Assembly: GCA_020832925.1 (NCBI GenBank)
Contig: JAJHRF010000003.1
Span: 1-64,000 of the forward strand
Length of the DNA stretch: 64,000 nucleotides
Direction: 5' to 3'
DNA from: Desulfurococcaceae archaeon
GTDB lineage: Archaea; Thermoproteota; Thermoprotei_A; Sulfolobales; Ignisphaeraceae
The notes under the pieces are model-generated. The model saw nothing but the letters and a program-made list of their open reading frames with translations, did not search any database and was not told the DNA's origin. The position numbers and the translations under genes were made by a program. Shown piece after piece: positions 25,962-34,867 of this stretch (positions are counted from its first letter, which is position 1; each line of letters starts with the position of its first letter).

Positions 25962-26732
25962 TCATGTTATATAATAAGGTCTTCTTTCTTGAGGTGTTTC
26001 TCCTTTAAGACTGCGCATGTATTGATCAATAATACCCTTTATCTGGGTCTCAACAGTTAATCCTTGCTGATCAAGTTCTGCTGTATCTATGTTTAAGTTC
26101 CATACCTTATTAAGAAGGTCTATAATAATCTTTGCCGCGGTATAGTCTACGTAGTTCATCTCAACAATGCTTCTCCATGTTTCACCAAGTATACATACAG
26201 CATTTAGATTATAAAACTTGGCCCAACCCACAATAATACCATTGAGACCGCTTACAAAACCTCCGCTCAGCGGTATAGCACCCTTTTCAACATATTTGTT
26301 TATCACACGGCTCTCTGTTCCAACAACGTATACATTTCTAGAATGGGATGTTGTATCAGAGACATAAGCAGCTGCAGCAATAAGTTCTTGTATCCCTATT
26401 TCACGGAGTTTTTTAGCTAAGTACTTGCCTAAACTGTGTTGATTTCTATCGTTTATCGGCTGTACATCGCTTGTAATTATCAATATCGCAAGATCATCCA
26501 TCTCTGCAAGGCTTATTTCTACGTGCAAGATATCAGCACTACCATCATCATATGATACGAGGTGTGCGGGAAAGCCGTAACCGTATATCTTAGCTACAGG
26601 TTTAGCTTTAAAATAGTGCTTCAAATAATCAACAACAGTTTTGCCTACTAAACCCATACCTGGAAAACCGGAGATAGCTACTAGGTTTTTCTTGTAATGC
26701 ATTAGTTTATTTATCTCTTTATAAAACCACAT
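25962..26732 (-). CDS. PAC2-family protein (proteasome assembly chaperone-like, COG1938)
   Basis: 256 residues. The family pattern is plain: SGFPGMGLVGKTVVDYL at the start, KIYGYGFPAHLV, LIITSDVQPINDRNQHSLGK, and the signature PLSGGFVSGLNGIIVGWA, followed by ILGETW. Archaeal PAC2-like proteins are related to eukaryotic proteasome assembly chaperones, and some bind the 20S core through a C-terminal HbYX motif. The C-terminus here ends in YYIT and does not fit HbYX strictly. The proteasome alpha gene lies 29 kb away in this window. Confidence 0.85.
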   Translation of the reverse strand: MWFYKEINKLMHYKKNLVAISGFPGMGLVGKTVVDYLKHYFKAKPVAKIYGYGFPAHLVSYDDGSADILHVEISLAEMDDLAILIITSDVQPINDRNQHSLGKYLAKKLREIGIQELIAAAAYVSDTTSHSRNVYVVGTESRVINKYVEKGAIPLSGGFVSGLNGIIVGWAKFYNLNAVCILGETWRSIVEMNYVDYTAAKIIIDLLNKVWNLNIDTAELDQQGLTVETQIKGIIDQYMRSLKGETPQERRPYYIT

Positions 26733-26936
26733 AATCGAACACTAAGATAGAAATATATCGTTCAGGAAATTAAAAATGTAGTTAAAAGTATAGGCAAGCA
26801 TAATACGCGGTGCCGCATCTTAAATACCTGAAACTATTTCATCGTGAGGTATGGAAGATGACGTATTGTATCTCATTAAACGTTAGGTATAAAACCCCTG
26901 ACATAATAACTTACTATGTTGGTAATTTTTAGACAA

Positions 26937-27010
26937 GGGCCCGTAGCTCAGCCCGGTAGAGCGCCCGGCTCATAACCGGGTGGTCCGGGGTTCGAATCCC
27001 CGCGGGCCCA
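26937..27010 (+). tRNA. tRNA with CAU anticodon (tRNA-Ile2 or elongator tRNA-Met)
   Basis: 74 nt with a complete cloverleaf: acceptor GGGCCCG/CGGGCCC, D arm GCTC/GAGC, anticodon stem CCCGG/CCGGG with loop CTCATAA (anticodon CAT), T arm CCGGG region with TTCGAAT, and discriminator A. No CCA is encoded and no intron is present. The anticodon stem lacks the three G-C pairs placed as in initiator tRNA. The GGGCCCG acceptor stem is, as I recall, common in archaeal tRNA-Ile whose C34 becomes agmatidine. Ile2 versus elongator Met is unresolved. Confidence 0.93.
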
Positions 27011-27105
27011 TCAATTTTCTATATAAATAAATCCTTGTCTACGCATAGTGATGAATTCTTTTAATTTTTTTGCTAAACTACTACATCTACTAGAGGTGAA
27101 ATTGT

Positions 27106-27696
27106 ATGATTGTTACAGAGGATCGAGACTTTATCATGAAGTTGAAGATTTCGAGAATAGTTCTAGTTCTTGTAGCTTCAATAGCGAGTTTTTGTATGTT
27201 TGTGTTGAGTCCATTAATGGAGTTTCCTACGAAATTTATGTTAAATAAATCCTTTTCAGTACTTCTAGGTATGTTCTTATCGATATCGTTGATGCTTCTA
27301 CTAGTTAAAGATTTTGTACATAGAGCTTTAGTAAAAGAATTGATGGTATTAATAGCATATGTACTCATAGCTTTATACACATTCCTTGGATCTATGATTG
27401 ATATTGTGAGTTTTAAATCTTGTAATTACATGTACATACCCCCAATGTTTATTCTTTTAACATATCAACCAAGCATATCCACGTTGATGTTCAAATCCGT
27501 GGCAATAAGCATACCTTTAGGGATTGCGTTTATAATTTTTATCCATGGCCTTTACGATCTCATCAAGACAGTTATTACAGCTAGAATTGAATACCGAAGC
27601 GAAGTCAAGTTGGGGCTTGATACCCAGGAACAGCATGATGTAAGTAGTCAGGGGCAGTATTCCAACGCTGTGCAGCATTATAAAAGAATCCGATGA
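27106..27696 (+). CDS. small polytopic membrane protein, unknown
   Basis: 196 residues with about four transmembrane helices near 17-36, 47-66, 78-97 and 128-152. A polar tail of about 45 residues follows. It starts with ATG after AGAGGTGAA, a good ribosome site. The tail overlaps, on the opposite strand, about 180 bases at the end of the DUF434 gene; that overlap is unusual for this compact genome. No family is recognised. If the gene ended soon after the last helix the overlap would vanish, but no stop is present there. Confidence 0.5.
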   Translation: MIVTEDRDFIMKLKISRIVLVLVASIASFCMFVLSPLMEFPTKFMLNKSFSVLLGMFLSISLMLLLVKDFVHRALVKELMVLIAYVLIALYTFLGSMIDIVSFKSCNYMYIPPMFILLTYQPSISTLMFKSVAISIPLGIAFIIFIHGLYDLIKTVITARIEYRSEVKLGLDTQEQHDVSSQGQYSNAVQHYKRIR

Positions 27697-28272
27697 TGCT
27701 ACAACGTTGTGTTCGAAGTTCTTTGAATACTGTATAATTCTGCTATCAGGAGTTAGGGTTAACTCATAGGTACAGTCTATACCGTGGTTTCTAAGTTCTA
27801 ACTTCAGCATATCGGCGTGCTCTATACTATAACTAACATTCTTATCCACAATAGCCACTACTAACTTAGGTTTCAACAACTCTATCACTTTTGAAATTAT
27901 TTTAAATGATGCTTGTAGATAAGAATAGTCATCTTTTCTCAATTTCGAGCCTCTTAAGTCACGAGGAATACAGTCATCACATAGATAAACATCTCCTCCT
28001 TTAACCATATTCACGGTAGATATCAATACATTATAGAAATCTATCAATAGAATATGGTCTCTAATTTCGTAACAAAGGAATTTATTGTTTATCTCATCAA
28101 CATACTGTGCAGAATGAATACATCGATATAAGAGTAAACGTTCTTTTTCATTAAGTAAATATCTTGATGTAACTAGGTTTAGCGATGCATTCGCTGGATA
28201 GCCTCTAGTTAAGAGATATTTGTAATCGCGAGCGGCATCTATAAGTTTATCACTATCACAGATCTTATGCAT
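27517..28272 (-). CDS. DUF434-family protein (COG2454) with PIN-like half
   Basis: 251 residues. The N-terminal part matches DUF434 (YLLTRGYPANASLNLVTSRY, then LNEKERLLLYRC). It is followed by a Rossmann/PIN-like part starting at HILLIDFYNVLI, with GGDVYLCDDCIPRDLRG and later VVASSDSFIMLHS, where acidic residues line up as in nucleases. The archaeal family is uncharacterised; a nucleic-acid role is inferred from the PIN-like half. It starts with ATG just before a short intergenic region, divergent from the KaiC-like gene. Confidence 0.75.
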   Translation of the reverse strand: MHKICDSDKLIDAARDYKYLLTRGYPANASLNLVTSRYLLNEKERLLLYRCIHSAQYVDEINNKFLCYEIRDHILLIDFYNVLISTVNMVKGGDVYLCDDCIPRDLRGSKLRKDDYSYLQASFKIISKVIELLKPKLVVAIVDKNVSYSIEHADMLKLELRNHGIDCTYELTLTPDSRIIQYSKNFEHNVVASSDSFIMLHSVGILPLTTYIMLFLGIKPQLDFASVFNSSCNNCLDEIVKAMDKNYKRNP

Positions 28273-28422
28273 TAGTATTACCTCTTGTTAACATTTGCAA
28301 AGTGTGTTACACAATGATATCGAATATTTGTTGAATAGTCTCAATAACAAAATTTATACTAATATTAATTAACTTTGTTCAAATATAAGATTTTTATCAG
28401 AGTAGTGCACAGGTGCAACTAT

Positions 28423-29385
28423 ATGGTGTCTGATATTGAGATCTCAGAAGAAGAACTGCAAGAACTTGAGGAAGAGCTGAAGAAGTTTGAGGAGAGTAAA
28501 AGCCATAAAGCAGAGCAACCGAAGCGTGAGAAAGTAGAGAAAGAAGTTAAGGTCTACACCAAAACTCCAGGTCTGACAAGAGTATCGACAGGGATTCTAG
28601 AACTGGATGAAGCTTTAGAAGGTGGTGTACCTAAAGGTTCGTGGGTTGCTATAACAGGGGAACCTGGTACAGGTAAATCGATTCTCTGTATACATTTTGC
28701 ATGGGCAGGTCTAAAAGCGGGGGACCCTATAGTGTACGTAACTACAGAGGCTGAGTTTAGGGATGTTGTTAGACAAGCTAAGATTTTTGGGATGGATTTT
28801 GAGCAGTTCAATATATACGATATATCAAGTAGTAGAGAGCCTTCTGAAACACCGAGCATAGTTGTTATAGATATCTTCGGTCTGCTTAAGATAGCTAGAC
28901 AAATGTCTGAGTCGATATCTCTGGATGTAGAGTCCACGAGGAAGAGGAGGTTTGCTGCATTAGATATACAAACTCTTACAGTAGCTATACATGAAGCTTA
29001 TAAAGTCTTAGGAGTTTTGAAGGAAGGAGGTAAAACCCCTATAAAACATGTAAGGCTTATTATAGATTCTCTGAGTGCTTTTTGGGCTGATAAACCAGCT
29101 ATGGCTAGAAAATATAGTTACGAACTAAAGATAGCTACACATAGAGAGAATGTGACAGCATACTTAGTATCACAGTACGCAATGACGACAAAGTCTACTT
29201 TTGGTTTCGGACTTGAGCACATAGCTGATGGTGTAATTCATCTATGGATGGATGATGTTGAAACTAAGAAGGAGGTTATAAGGTATATGATCATAAAAAA
29301 GATGAGGTTGACGAACCATGCTAAGCACGCATTCAGAGTAGAGATAGTCCCGGGTAAGGGAGTAGTACTAACACCAGTTAAATAG
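28423..29385 (+). CDS. KaiC-like RecA-superfamily ATPase
   Basis: 320 residues from ATG 28423; the open frame extends to a TTG at 28375, but the added 16 residues are not protein-like in this family. The N-terminus is an acidic/basic helical segment (EEELQELEEELKKFEESK). Then comes a RecA fold: GVPKGSWVAITGEPGTGKS (Walker A about 79-86), YVTTEAEF, and RLIIDSLSAFW as Walker B. A single KaiC domain of this kind is widespread in archaea, with roles in signalling or recombination mediation; which one cannot be decided here. It precedes the DUF2070-cdv block. Confidence 0.8.
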   Translation: MVSDIEISEEELQELEEELKKFEESKSHKAEQPKREKVEKEVKVYTKTPGLTRVSTGILELDEALEGGVPKGSWVAITGEPGTGKSILCIHFAWAGLKAGDPIVYVTTEAEFRDVVRQAKIFGMDFEQFNIYDISSSREPSETPSIVVIDIFGLLKIARQMSESISLDVESTRKRRFAALDIQTLTVAIHEAYKVLGVLKEGGKTPIKHVRLIIDSLSAFWADKPAMARKYSYELKIATHRENVTAYLVSQYAMTTKSTFGFGLEHIADGVIHLWMDDVETKKEVIRYMIIKKMRLTNHAKHAFRVEIVPGKGVVLTPVK

Positions 29386-29413
29386 AGAAAGGAATTAAGC
29401 TTATCTTCTCGTT

Positions 29414-29749
29414 CTACACCTTAGGTTTACGTTTAATCAATTTATTGATGGTATCTACAATCTTATTCGCAAGTTCATTTAAATCCCTAGCAAATATGTA
29501 AAGCCCTTCTGGTACATAGATTATGTATTCACATCTCCAATAAGGTTCTAACAACTCATCAGCGAAAACAACCTTCGAATACCACGAGTTTTCGCCTTTT
29601 GCTATAAGTATTAAGAATTGATGATCTAAATACACTCCTAGGAATAGAACCTTGTTAAAGTTTTTATCAGCTATGTATAATCTTGTCATTCCTAACGACG
29701 ATAACTTACATCTAATTGTTTCTATATCTGAATCTTTTACATACACCAT
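29414..29749 (-). CDS. hypothetical protein
   Basis: 111 residues, no signal peptide or membrane segment. Alternating short strands and helices (MTRLYIADKNFNKVLFLGVY, FLILIAKGENSWYSKVVFAD) end in a basic tail (INKLIKRKPKV). The beta-hairpin start and final amphipathic helix would suit a small single-domain protein. I do not recognise it. It lies convergent to the KaiC-like gene and divergent from DUF2070. Codon use and composition match the neighbours, so I take it as real. Confidence 0.5.
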   Translation of the reverse strand: MVYVKDSDIETIRCKLSSLGMTRLYIADKNFNKVLFLGVYLDHQFLILIAKGENSWYSKVVFADELLEPYWRCEYIIYVPEGLYIFARDLNELANKIVDTINKLIKRKPKV

Positions 29750-29883
29750 TCTTATTCACGCTAAGAGAGGTTCTGAAATTGTTATGTATTTGCATAATAG
29801 TTAAAGTTTTTTATTAATCCACGTTAAAATTCGTAATAGTGATCGAAGATAATATGAGGTAATATATAATCAGCTAGGGGTCT

Positions 29884-31575
29884 ATGGTGTTAGATAGAAA
29901 AGCTTTGAAGTACTATAGGATGTTGAGGATACCCGTGGGTCTTTCAAAGATTTCAAAATATTTATATGCATGCTCATATATGATAATAATTTCACCGTAC
30001 TTATACAGGTATTTTTTAAGCGGTATGAGAAACTATAGAGAAGTCTATGTATTGATTATTCATAGTTTCTTCATAGCCTTTTTACCATTATTTATAAAAA
30101 TGCTTGTTGATTACATGAAGATACGTCAATGTATTAACATGTCATTATTCCTCTTAGTGCCGGGGATCCCTATCGAGATTGCAGGAATATTCCTAGGAAT
30201 AGAAGGGTTAGCGTATGTCGTAGTACCTATAATTGGTGTAATTGCTATAAGGAGCTTTACGTATTCAAGATCAAAGTCTATGATGATCATTTTCTATACC
30301 CTCATTGCAGAGCTAATATTTACTTTAGTCTTCGATATTACTTTAATACACTTTATATCGCGATTTATACTGTTATCAATCTCTATAGCGGTTTCGCTAA
30401 TCTTTACCGAATCTTTAGCTTACAGAGAAGGATTTGATATATACAGAGTAACAAGTTCGTGGATCAAAACCTTGCTTCTAAATGACGAAGAAGAATTCTC
30501 AGCCATTATGAATGAAATCGGGTTTGATACAGAGACATTAACACATGTAATGATGTTCGAATTCAATTCTAGATATGTTGCTTTAGTAGTTCCAGAGATT
30601 CATTATGGCCCCTTTAGAAACATTGGTAGTGCTTCCCTTCCACAGATACTCGATAATATACTTGAACCTCATAATATAGCTGTAGTAGCGTTACATGGTG
30701 CGTGTTCACATGAGCGAAACCTGGTGAGTTTTAATGAAAGTTTAAGATATGGGTATAGTGTTGCAGACATGTTAATTACAAAGAAGAGGTTTAGAGAAGA
30801 TATGTTGAATGAGCCTTTTAGAGTCTATACGGATTTCTTCGAAGCTTTCGTAATTCAAACAAATACAGCGTCCTACATCTTCATATCTACACCTACAAGA
30901 GGTAACGACGATATACCGTACGAAATACAGAAAAAAGCTGTTGAACTTGGTAAACTATATGGATTTGAAGATGTTGTAATAATAGATGCTCACAACGTAG
31001 AAGGTATGTCGATAACGGATCCTAAGGTTTATGAGGGAGTTCTTTTAGCATCGTTATCTAAATCAAGTAGACAGTGTGAGGATCTTTACGTAGGGTTTGG
31101 TGAAGCATGTGTCAAAGGAATAGTTAGAGGTTTATGTAACAACAAGGTTAAGGTGATAACTATTAAATGCAATAACAAACTCTATGGTCTTATATATCTC
31201 TACGGAAATAATGCTGAAAGAGGTGTTCGAGAAGAGCTAAGAAAAATTGCGTTAAAATACGGCTATAGCGATGTTGAAGTCATTACAGCTGACGATCATA
31301 GTTGCTCCGGTATCGATTTTGATGCACCTTACCATACAATAGAGTTGAATAGTTCTCTAATAAGAGCTGTTGAAGTAGCGCTAAAGAATAGCTTAAGCAA
31401 TTTTGAAAAGGGAAGAGTTTACATAGCGAGATTGCATATACAAACTAAAATAGTTGGACCTAAAATATTCAGATTGCTTGAAGTAGCTAAGATTCTAAGC
31501 AGGAAGGTTCTTAAATATTTAGTATTCTCATATCTTCTCATCTACATCATGGTCTTGATTTTGGTGTTCATATAG
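29884..31575 (+). CDS. DUF2070-family membrane protein
   Basis: 563 residues. About six transmembrane helices occupy residues 20-180. A large soluble domain (about 190-530) has the family core VPEIHYGPFRNIGSASLPQ, VVALHGACSHERN and VIIDAHN. These His/Asp-containing segments look like a metal-dependent enzyme site. A final helix (about 540-562) returns to the membrane. The family is archaeal and uncharacterised. It ends 75 bases before cdvA on the same strand, but cdvA has its own TATA box, so co-regulation is uncertain. Confidence 0.85.
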   Translation: MVLDRKALKYYRMLRIPVGLSKISKYLYACSYMIIISPYLYRYFLSGMRNYREVYVLIIHSFFIAFLPLFIKMLVDYMKIRQCINMSLFLLVPGIPIEIAGIFLGIEGLAYVVVPIIGVIAIRSFTYSRSKSMMIIFYTLIAELIFTLVFDITLIHFISRFILLSISIAVSLIFTESLAYREGFDIYRVTSSWIKTLLLNDEEEFSAIMNEIGFDTETLTHVMMFEFNSRYVALVVPEIHYGPFRNIGSASLPQILDNILEPHNIAVVALHGACSHERNLVSFNESLRYGYSVADMLITKKRFREDMLNEPFRVYTDFFEAFVIQTNTASYIFISTPTRGNDDIPYEIQKKAVELGKLYGFEDVVIIDAHNVEGMSITDPKVYEGVLLASLSKSSRQCEDLYVGFGEACVKGIVRGLCNNKVKVITIKCNNKLYGLIYLYGNNAERGVREELRKIALKYGYSDVEVITADDHSCSGIDFDAPYHTIELNSSLIRAVEVALKNSLSNFEKGRVYIARLHIQTKIVGPKIFRLLEVAKILSRKVLKYLVFSYLLIYIMVLILVFI

Positions 31576-31603
31576 ATATGATTGTATGTTAATGTATGTC
31601 ACA

Positions 31604-31643
31604 CTTTTTATAAATAGCTATTGTTATAGTCTAAAAATAGGTG
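31604..31643 (+). promoter_or_regulatory. promoter of the cdvABC operon
   Basis: A TATA element, TTTTTATAAATA (31606-31617), lies about 39 bases upstream of the cdvA ATG at 31651. A start site about 26 bases downstream would give a short leader carrying AGGTG (31639-31643) as ribosome site. Purine-rich BRE-like bases are not obvious upstream. The call is by pattern only. Confidence 0.5.
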
Positions 31644-31650
31644 TTAAGAC

Positions 31651-32340
31651 ATGAGTATATCAATAGAGAGGATTGCTCCGTACTTAGGGCAGCCTATATA
31701 TGATGTTTACGGTCGAAAACTTGGCGTAGTTGTTGGAGTATATAGCGAAGTTGATGGAGCTGTAACAGCTATTGAGATAATGGTAAATGATGCAATATAT
31801 GAAACTATCCCTGCTGATAAGCTAGGTGTGAAGGACGATAATGTTAAAGTAATGCCGGAATGGCTTGCAGAAGCACAAAAGATAGAGAAGAAAATGGATG
31901 TACTAAAGAAGAGAATAATTGCTTTAGAAGAATTGTTTAAGAAAGGACAAATCCCGCAACATGCGTATAAAGAGTTGAAAGAGAAATTCGAAAAGGAGCT
32001 GAATAAGATTAGAAATGATGTAAAGAATCTCAAAGAGGTGATGAGGAAGAGGATGTATGAAATCGAAAATTTCGTAATACACATCGAAAAAGCTATGACA
32101 AATCTGTTAGTAAGCTATACCTCAGGAGAGTTGCCAGAGAATGGATTCAAGGTTTCAGCTGATAATCTAAGGTTTGCAAAACAAGCATCTTTAGAAGAGA
32201 AGAAAGATTTAGAGAAACATTCAGCCTTGATAACAAAACTTGAAGAAGAATTAGCATCAGCTCTTAGCCAGCAAGAGAAACAAGAGATTGTACCAGCAAC
32301 TCCCCAGGCCGGACCTATAGCAGTAAAGATTGCTACGTAG
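31651..32340 (+). CDS. cdvA: cell division protein CdvA
   Basis: 229 residues. The N-terminal PRC-barrel (about 5-70: YLGQPIYDVYGRKLGVVVGV, YETIPADKLGV) is followed by a long coiled coil (about 75-200). The C-terminal tail (VPATPQAGPIAVKIAT) is flexible. CdvA binds membrane and DNA at mid-cell and recruits CdvB, starting division in crenarchaea. It is the first gene of the cdvABC set, with cdvB following 32 bases after its stop. Confidence 0.93.
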   Translation: MSISIERIAPYLGQPIYDVYGRKLGVVVGVYSEVDGAVTAIEIMVNDAIYETIPADKLGVKDDNVKVMPEWLAEAQKIEKKMDVLKKRIIALEELFKKGQIPQHAYKELKEKFEKELNKIRNDVKNLKEVMRKRMYEIENFVIHIEKAMTNLLVSYTSGELPENGFKVSADNLRFAKQASLEEKKDLEKHSALITKLEEELASALSQQEKQEIVPATPQAGPIAVKIAT

Positions 32341-32372
32341 ATTAGATGAAAAGTATTCTAAGGAGGAACACT

Positions 32373-33230
32373 ATGTCAATTCCTGCAGGTATTTTTGATT
32401 CATTTGCAAGATTGATAAGGATAACATCTAGGGATTCGCATAAAAATGCCCTGATCTACCTCATCTCATCGATAAACGAACTAAGAACTAGATTAGAGGA
32501 GATTAAGAGGAGATTAAAAGAGAGAGATGAAGAGTTATTGGCAAATGCTGTAAAAGCTCTAAGCTATAGTGATAGAGACAGAGCTTCAATATATGCTGCT
32601 GAAATAGCTGAGGTTAGGAAACTGATGAAGGTTGTAAATGTAGCTCTCCTTGCAACAGAAAGACTTTTAGAAAGGCTTAAGACTATGGACATAGTAAGCG
32701 ATATGAGGAAACCGCTATCTTTAGCTATAGGGATACTTACAGAGTTAAGACAGAGGTTCAGCAACACGATGCCTGAACTAGCCTTAGCTGTGGAGACTAT
32801 CGTTAGCAACGTTAATACTCTAGCATCATCTACGCAAGCTCCTGAGACTAGTGTAAATATTGCAGTGAATAGTAAGGAGATAGAGGAGATAATCAAGGAG
32901 GCAGAGGTAAAAGCTGAAGAGAACATGAAATTGAGTTTGCAGCCCATACCTACACAGTTAAGATCTATTATTGAAACTATAAATCAGAATGTAGCTAGAT
33001 ATATTGATCAAGAGGATAAATTCATAAGCAGTAGAAGTACCGTGAGCTTGTCTACACCAACATCGTATATGAAATTGAGTAATCTAGATATAGCAATATA
33101 TCAGTACATTATTAAGAATAATGGAGTATTAGATATAAACGAATGTATGAAAAAGTTCGGCGTAACTAGAGAAGATATTATGAATTCTCTTAAAAGGTTA
33201 GAACAAGCTGGATTAATTAGAATTACGTAA
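32373..33230 (+). CDS. cdvB: cell division protein CdvB (ESCRT-III homologue)
   Basis: 285 residues from ATG 32373, which follows AAGGAGGA by 5 bases; the in-frame ATG at 32346 lacks a ribosome site. The basic helical ESCRT-III core (about 5-170) contains ISSINELRTRLEEIKRRLKE and ATERLLERLKTMD. A linker with a proline-containing MIM2-like segment (LQPIPTQLRS, about 195-204) should bind the CdvC MIT domain. The end is a winged helix (IYQYIIKNNGVLDINECMKK, then LKRLEQAGLIRI), which binds CdvA in Sulfolobus. It forms the constricting polymer at division. Confidence 0.93.
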   Translation: MSIPAGIFDSFARLIRITSRDSHKNALIYLISSINELRTRLEEIKRRLKERDEELLANAVKALSYSDRDRASIYAAEIAEVRKLMKVVNVALLATERLLERLKTMDIVSDMRKPLSLAIGILTELRQRFSNTMPELALAVETIVSNVNTLASSTQAPETSVNIAVNSKEIEEIIKEAEVKAEENMKLSLQPIPTQLRSIIETINQNVARYIDQEDKFISSRSTVSLSTPTSYMKLSNLDIAIYQYIIKNNGVLDINECMKKFGVTREDIMNSLKRLEQAGLIRIT

Positions 33231-33294
33231 GTTGTTTTTAGCGGCTATTCCTTTTTAATAATATCTCAAGAATTGAATAGATTTGGTGACGGTT

Positions 33295-34419
33295 TTGAGT
33301 AGAGAATATCTTGAAAGTCTTGCGAGAAGATATCTAAATGAAGCCATGATCAACGAAAAAGTTGGTAATAAAATAGATGCAGCAAAAAATTATAGAAAAG
33401 CGTCAGAGATCTTTATGATGTTAAGCAATAATTATAAAGACGCTATATCGGCTAGTATTTATAAAAGCTTAGCTGAATCTTGTGTCAAGAAAGCTGAAGA
33501 ATTGGAAAAGGAGTCTCAGATAGCTATAGCCGTCAATAATGCAGGAGATAATAATCTAGAAGAAGCTGTTAAGGAGTTCATTATAGTCAGAAAAACTTCA
33601 GTAAGATTCGAAGATGTTATAGGGCTTGATAATGTAAAGCAAACACTTATAGAAACTATCGTATATCCATATAAAAGACCTGACTTATTCCCGTTAGGTT
33701 GGCCTAAAGGTATACTTATGTATGGACCTCCTGGATGTGGTAAAACCTTGATAGTTGCAGCCCTTGTTAACGAGATCGACGGAATTTTTATGCATGTTAA
33801 CGCAGCTAACTTAATGTCTAAATGGCTTGGAGAATCAGAGAAAAAAGTTGCAGCAATATTTAACTATGCACGTAAAGTTGGTTTAACGAAACCAGTCATA
33901 ATATTCCTCGATGAAGCTGATGCATTATTAGGTGTGTACGAGCATGAAATTGGAGGAGAAGTAAGGGTTAGAAACCAGTTCTTACAAGAAATGGATGGGT
34001 TATTAGATAAAGGTGAAAAAAACTTTGTATACGTTATTGCAGCTACAAATAAACCTTGGAGACTTGATACAGGTTTCTTAAGAAGATTTCAGAAAAGAAT
34101 ATATGTACCTGCACCAGATCTTCAAGCACGGAGGCAACTATTCGAATATTATACAAAACCATTCAACTTGTCACTGGATGTTGATTTAAATAAACTTGCT
34201 GAACTAACAGAAGGCTATTCAGCAAGCGACATAAGAGATATAGTGTTAGATGCATATCTAAGAACTCTAAGGGAATTATTCCGATCAGGAGATGTAGAAG
34301 GTAAACCGAGACCTATATCAATGCAAGATTTTCTTGAGGTCCTGAAAATACGTAAACCTAGTATATCGAAAGAGCTTTTAAAGAGATATGAAGAGTGGTC
34401 TGCAATGTATGGGAGTTGA
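33295..34419 (+). CDS. cdvC: cell division ATPase CdvC (Vps4 homologue)
   Basis: 374 residues from TTG 33295, placed by GGTGA at 33285-33289; TTG 33283 and GTG 33286 are alternatives. The N-terminal MIT domain (about 1-70, three helices) binds CdvB. The AAA+ module has Walker A GPPGCGKT (about 144-151), Walker B IIFLDEADALL and the arginine finger region TGFLRRFQKRIYVPAPD. A Vps4-type C-terminal helical end follows. It disassembles ESCRT-III polymers with ATP. It ends in TGA, showing that TGA is a normal stop in this genome. Confidence 0.94.
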   Translation: MSREYLESLARRYLNEAMINEKVGNKIDAAKNYRKASEIFMMLSNNYKDAISASIYKSLAESCVKKAEELEKESQIAIAVNNAGDNNLEEAVKEFIIVRKTSVRFEDVIGLDNVKQTLIETIVYPYKRPDLFPLGWPKGILMYGPPGCGKTLIVAALVNEIDGIFMHVNAANLMSKWLGESEKKVAAIFNYARKVGLTKPVIIFLDEADALLGVYEHEIGGEVRVRNQFLQEMDGLLDKGEKNFVYVIAATNKPWRLDTGFLRRFQKRIYVPAPDLQARRQLFEYYTKPFNLSLDVDLNKLAELTEGYSASDIRDIVLDAYLRTLRELFRSGDVEGKPRPISMQDFLEVLKIRKPSISKELLKRYEEWSAMYGS

Positions 34420-34439
34420 ACCTCATAATGAGCTTTAGT

Positions 34440-34847
34440 TCATTTCTTTATTTCAGCTAACTCAAGAAGTTCTGGGATGAATTTCAGTACATCGTCTATA
34501 GTCACAATCCCTATAACCCTTCCAGCTTTATTAACCACAGGTATATGTCCATGACCTGTCCCGATCATAAGCATTATAACATCTTTTAAAGATGTTTCAG
34601 GCTCTACCACAGTTACAGGTCTAGACACTATATCTATGATCTTGGTTAATTTAAGATCGAGATTTTTTGCAACAGCTTTTATGACTATATCTTTTGCTGT
34701 TACCACACCTAAGACTCGATCCAGTTCGTCTACAACTATGAGTGAAGCTATATTATACCTCTCCATAACCTTTATACTTTCGTAAACCGTGGTGTCACCA
34801 CGTACCTTAATAGGGTTAGGCACCATAACATCTGAAGCCTTTAACAC
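34440..34847 (-). CDS. two-CBS-domain protein
   Basis: 135 residues consisting of one CBS pair (Bateman module). CBS1 is about 1-65 (MVPNPIKVRGDTTVYESIKV, GVVTAKDIV). CBS2 is about 70-128 (ISRPVTVVEPETSLKDVI, GHIPVVNKAGRVIGIVTIDD). Such proteins bind adenosine nucleotides or SAM and act as energy or ligand sensors. The partner is unknown because no enzyme domain is attached. It is convergent with cdvC (20 bases apart) and follows rqcH on the same strand by 21 bases. Confidence 0.88.
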   Translation of the reverse strand: MLKASDVMVPNPIKVRGDTTVYESIKVMERYNIASLIVVDELDRVLGVVTAKDIVIKAVAKNLDLKLTKIIDIVSRPVTVVEPETSLKDVIMLMIGTGHGHIPVVNKAGRVIGIVTIDDVLKFIPELLELAEIKK

Positions 34848-34867
34848 TATACTACACCTTTATCTAC

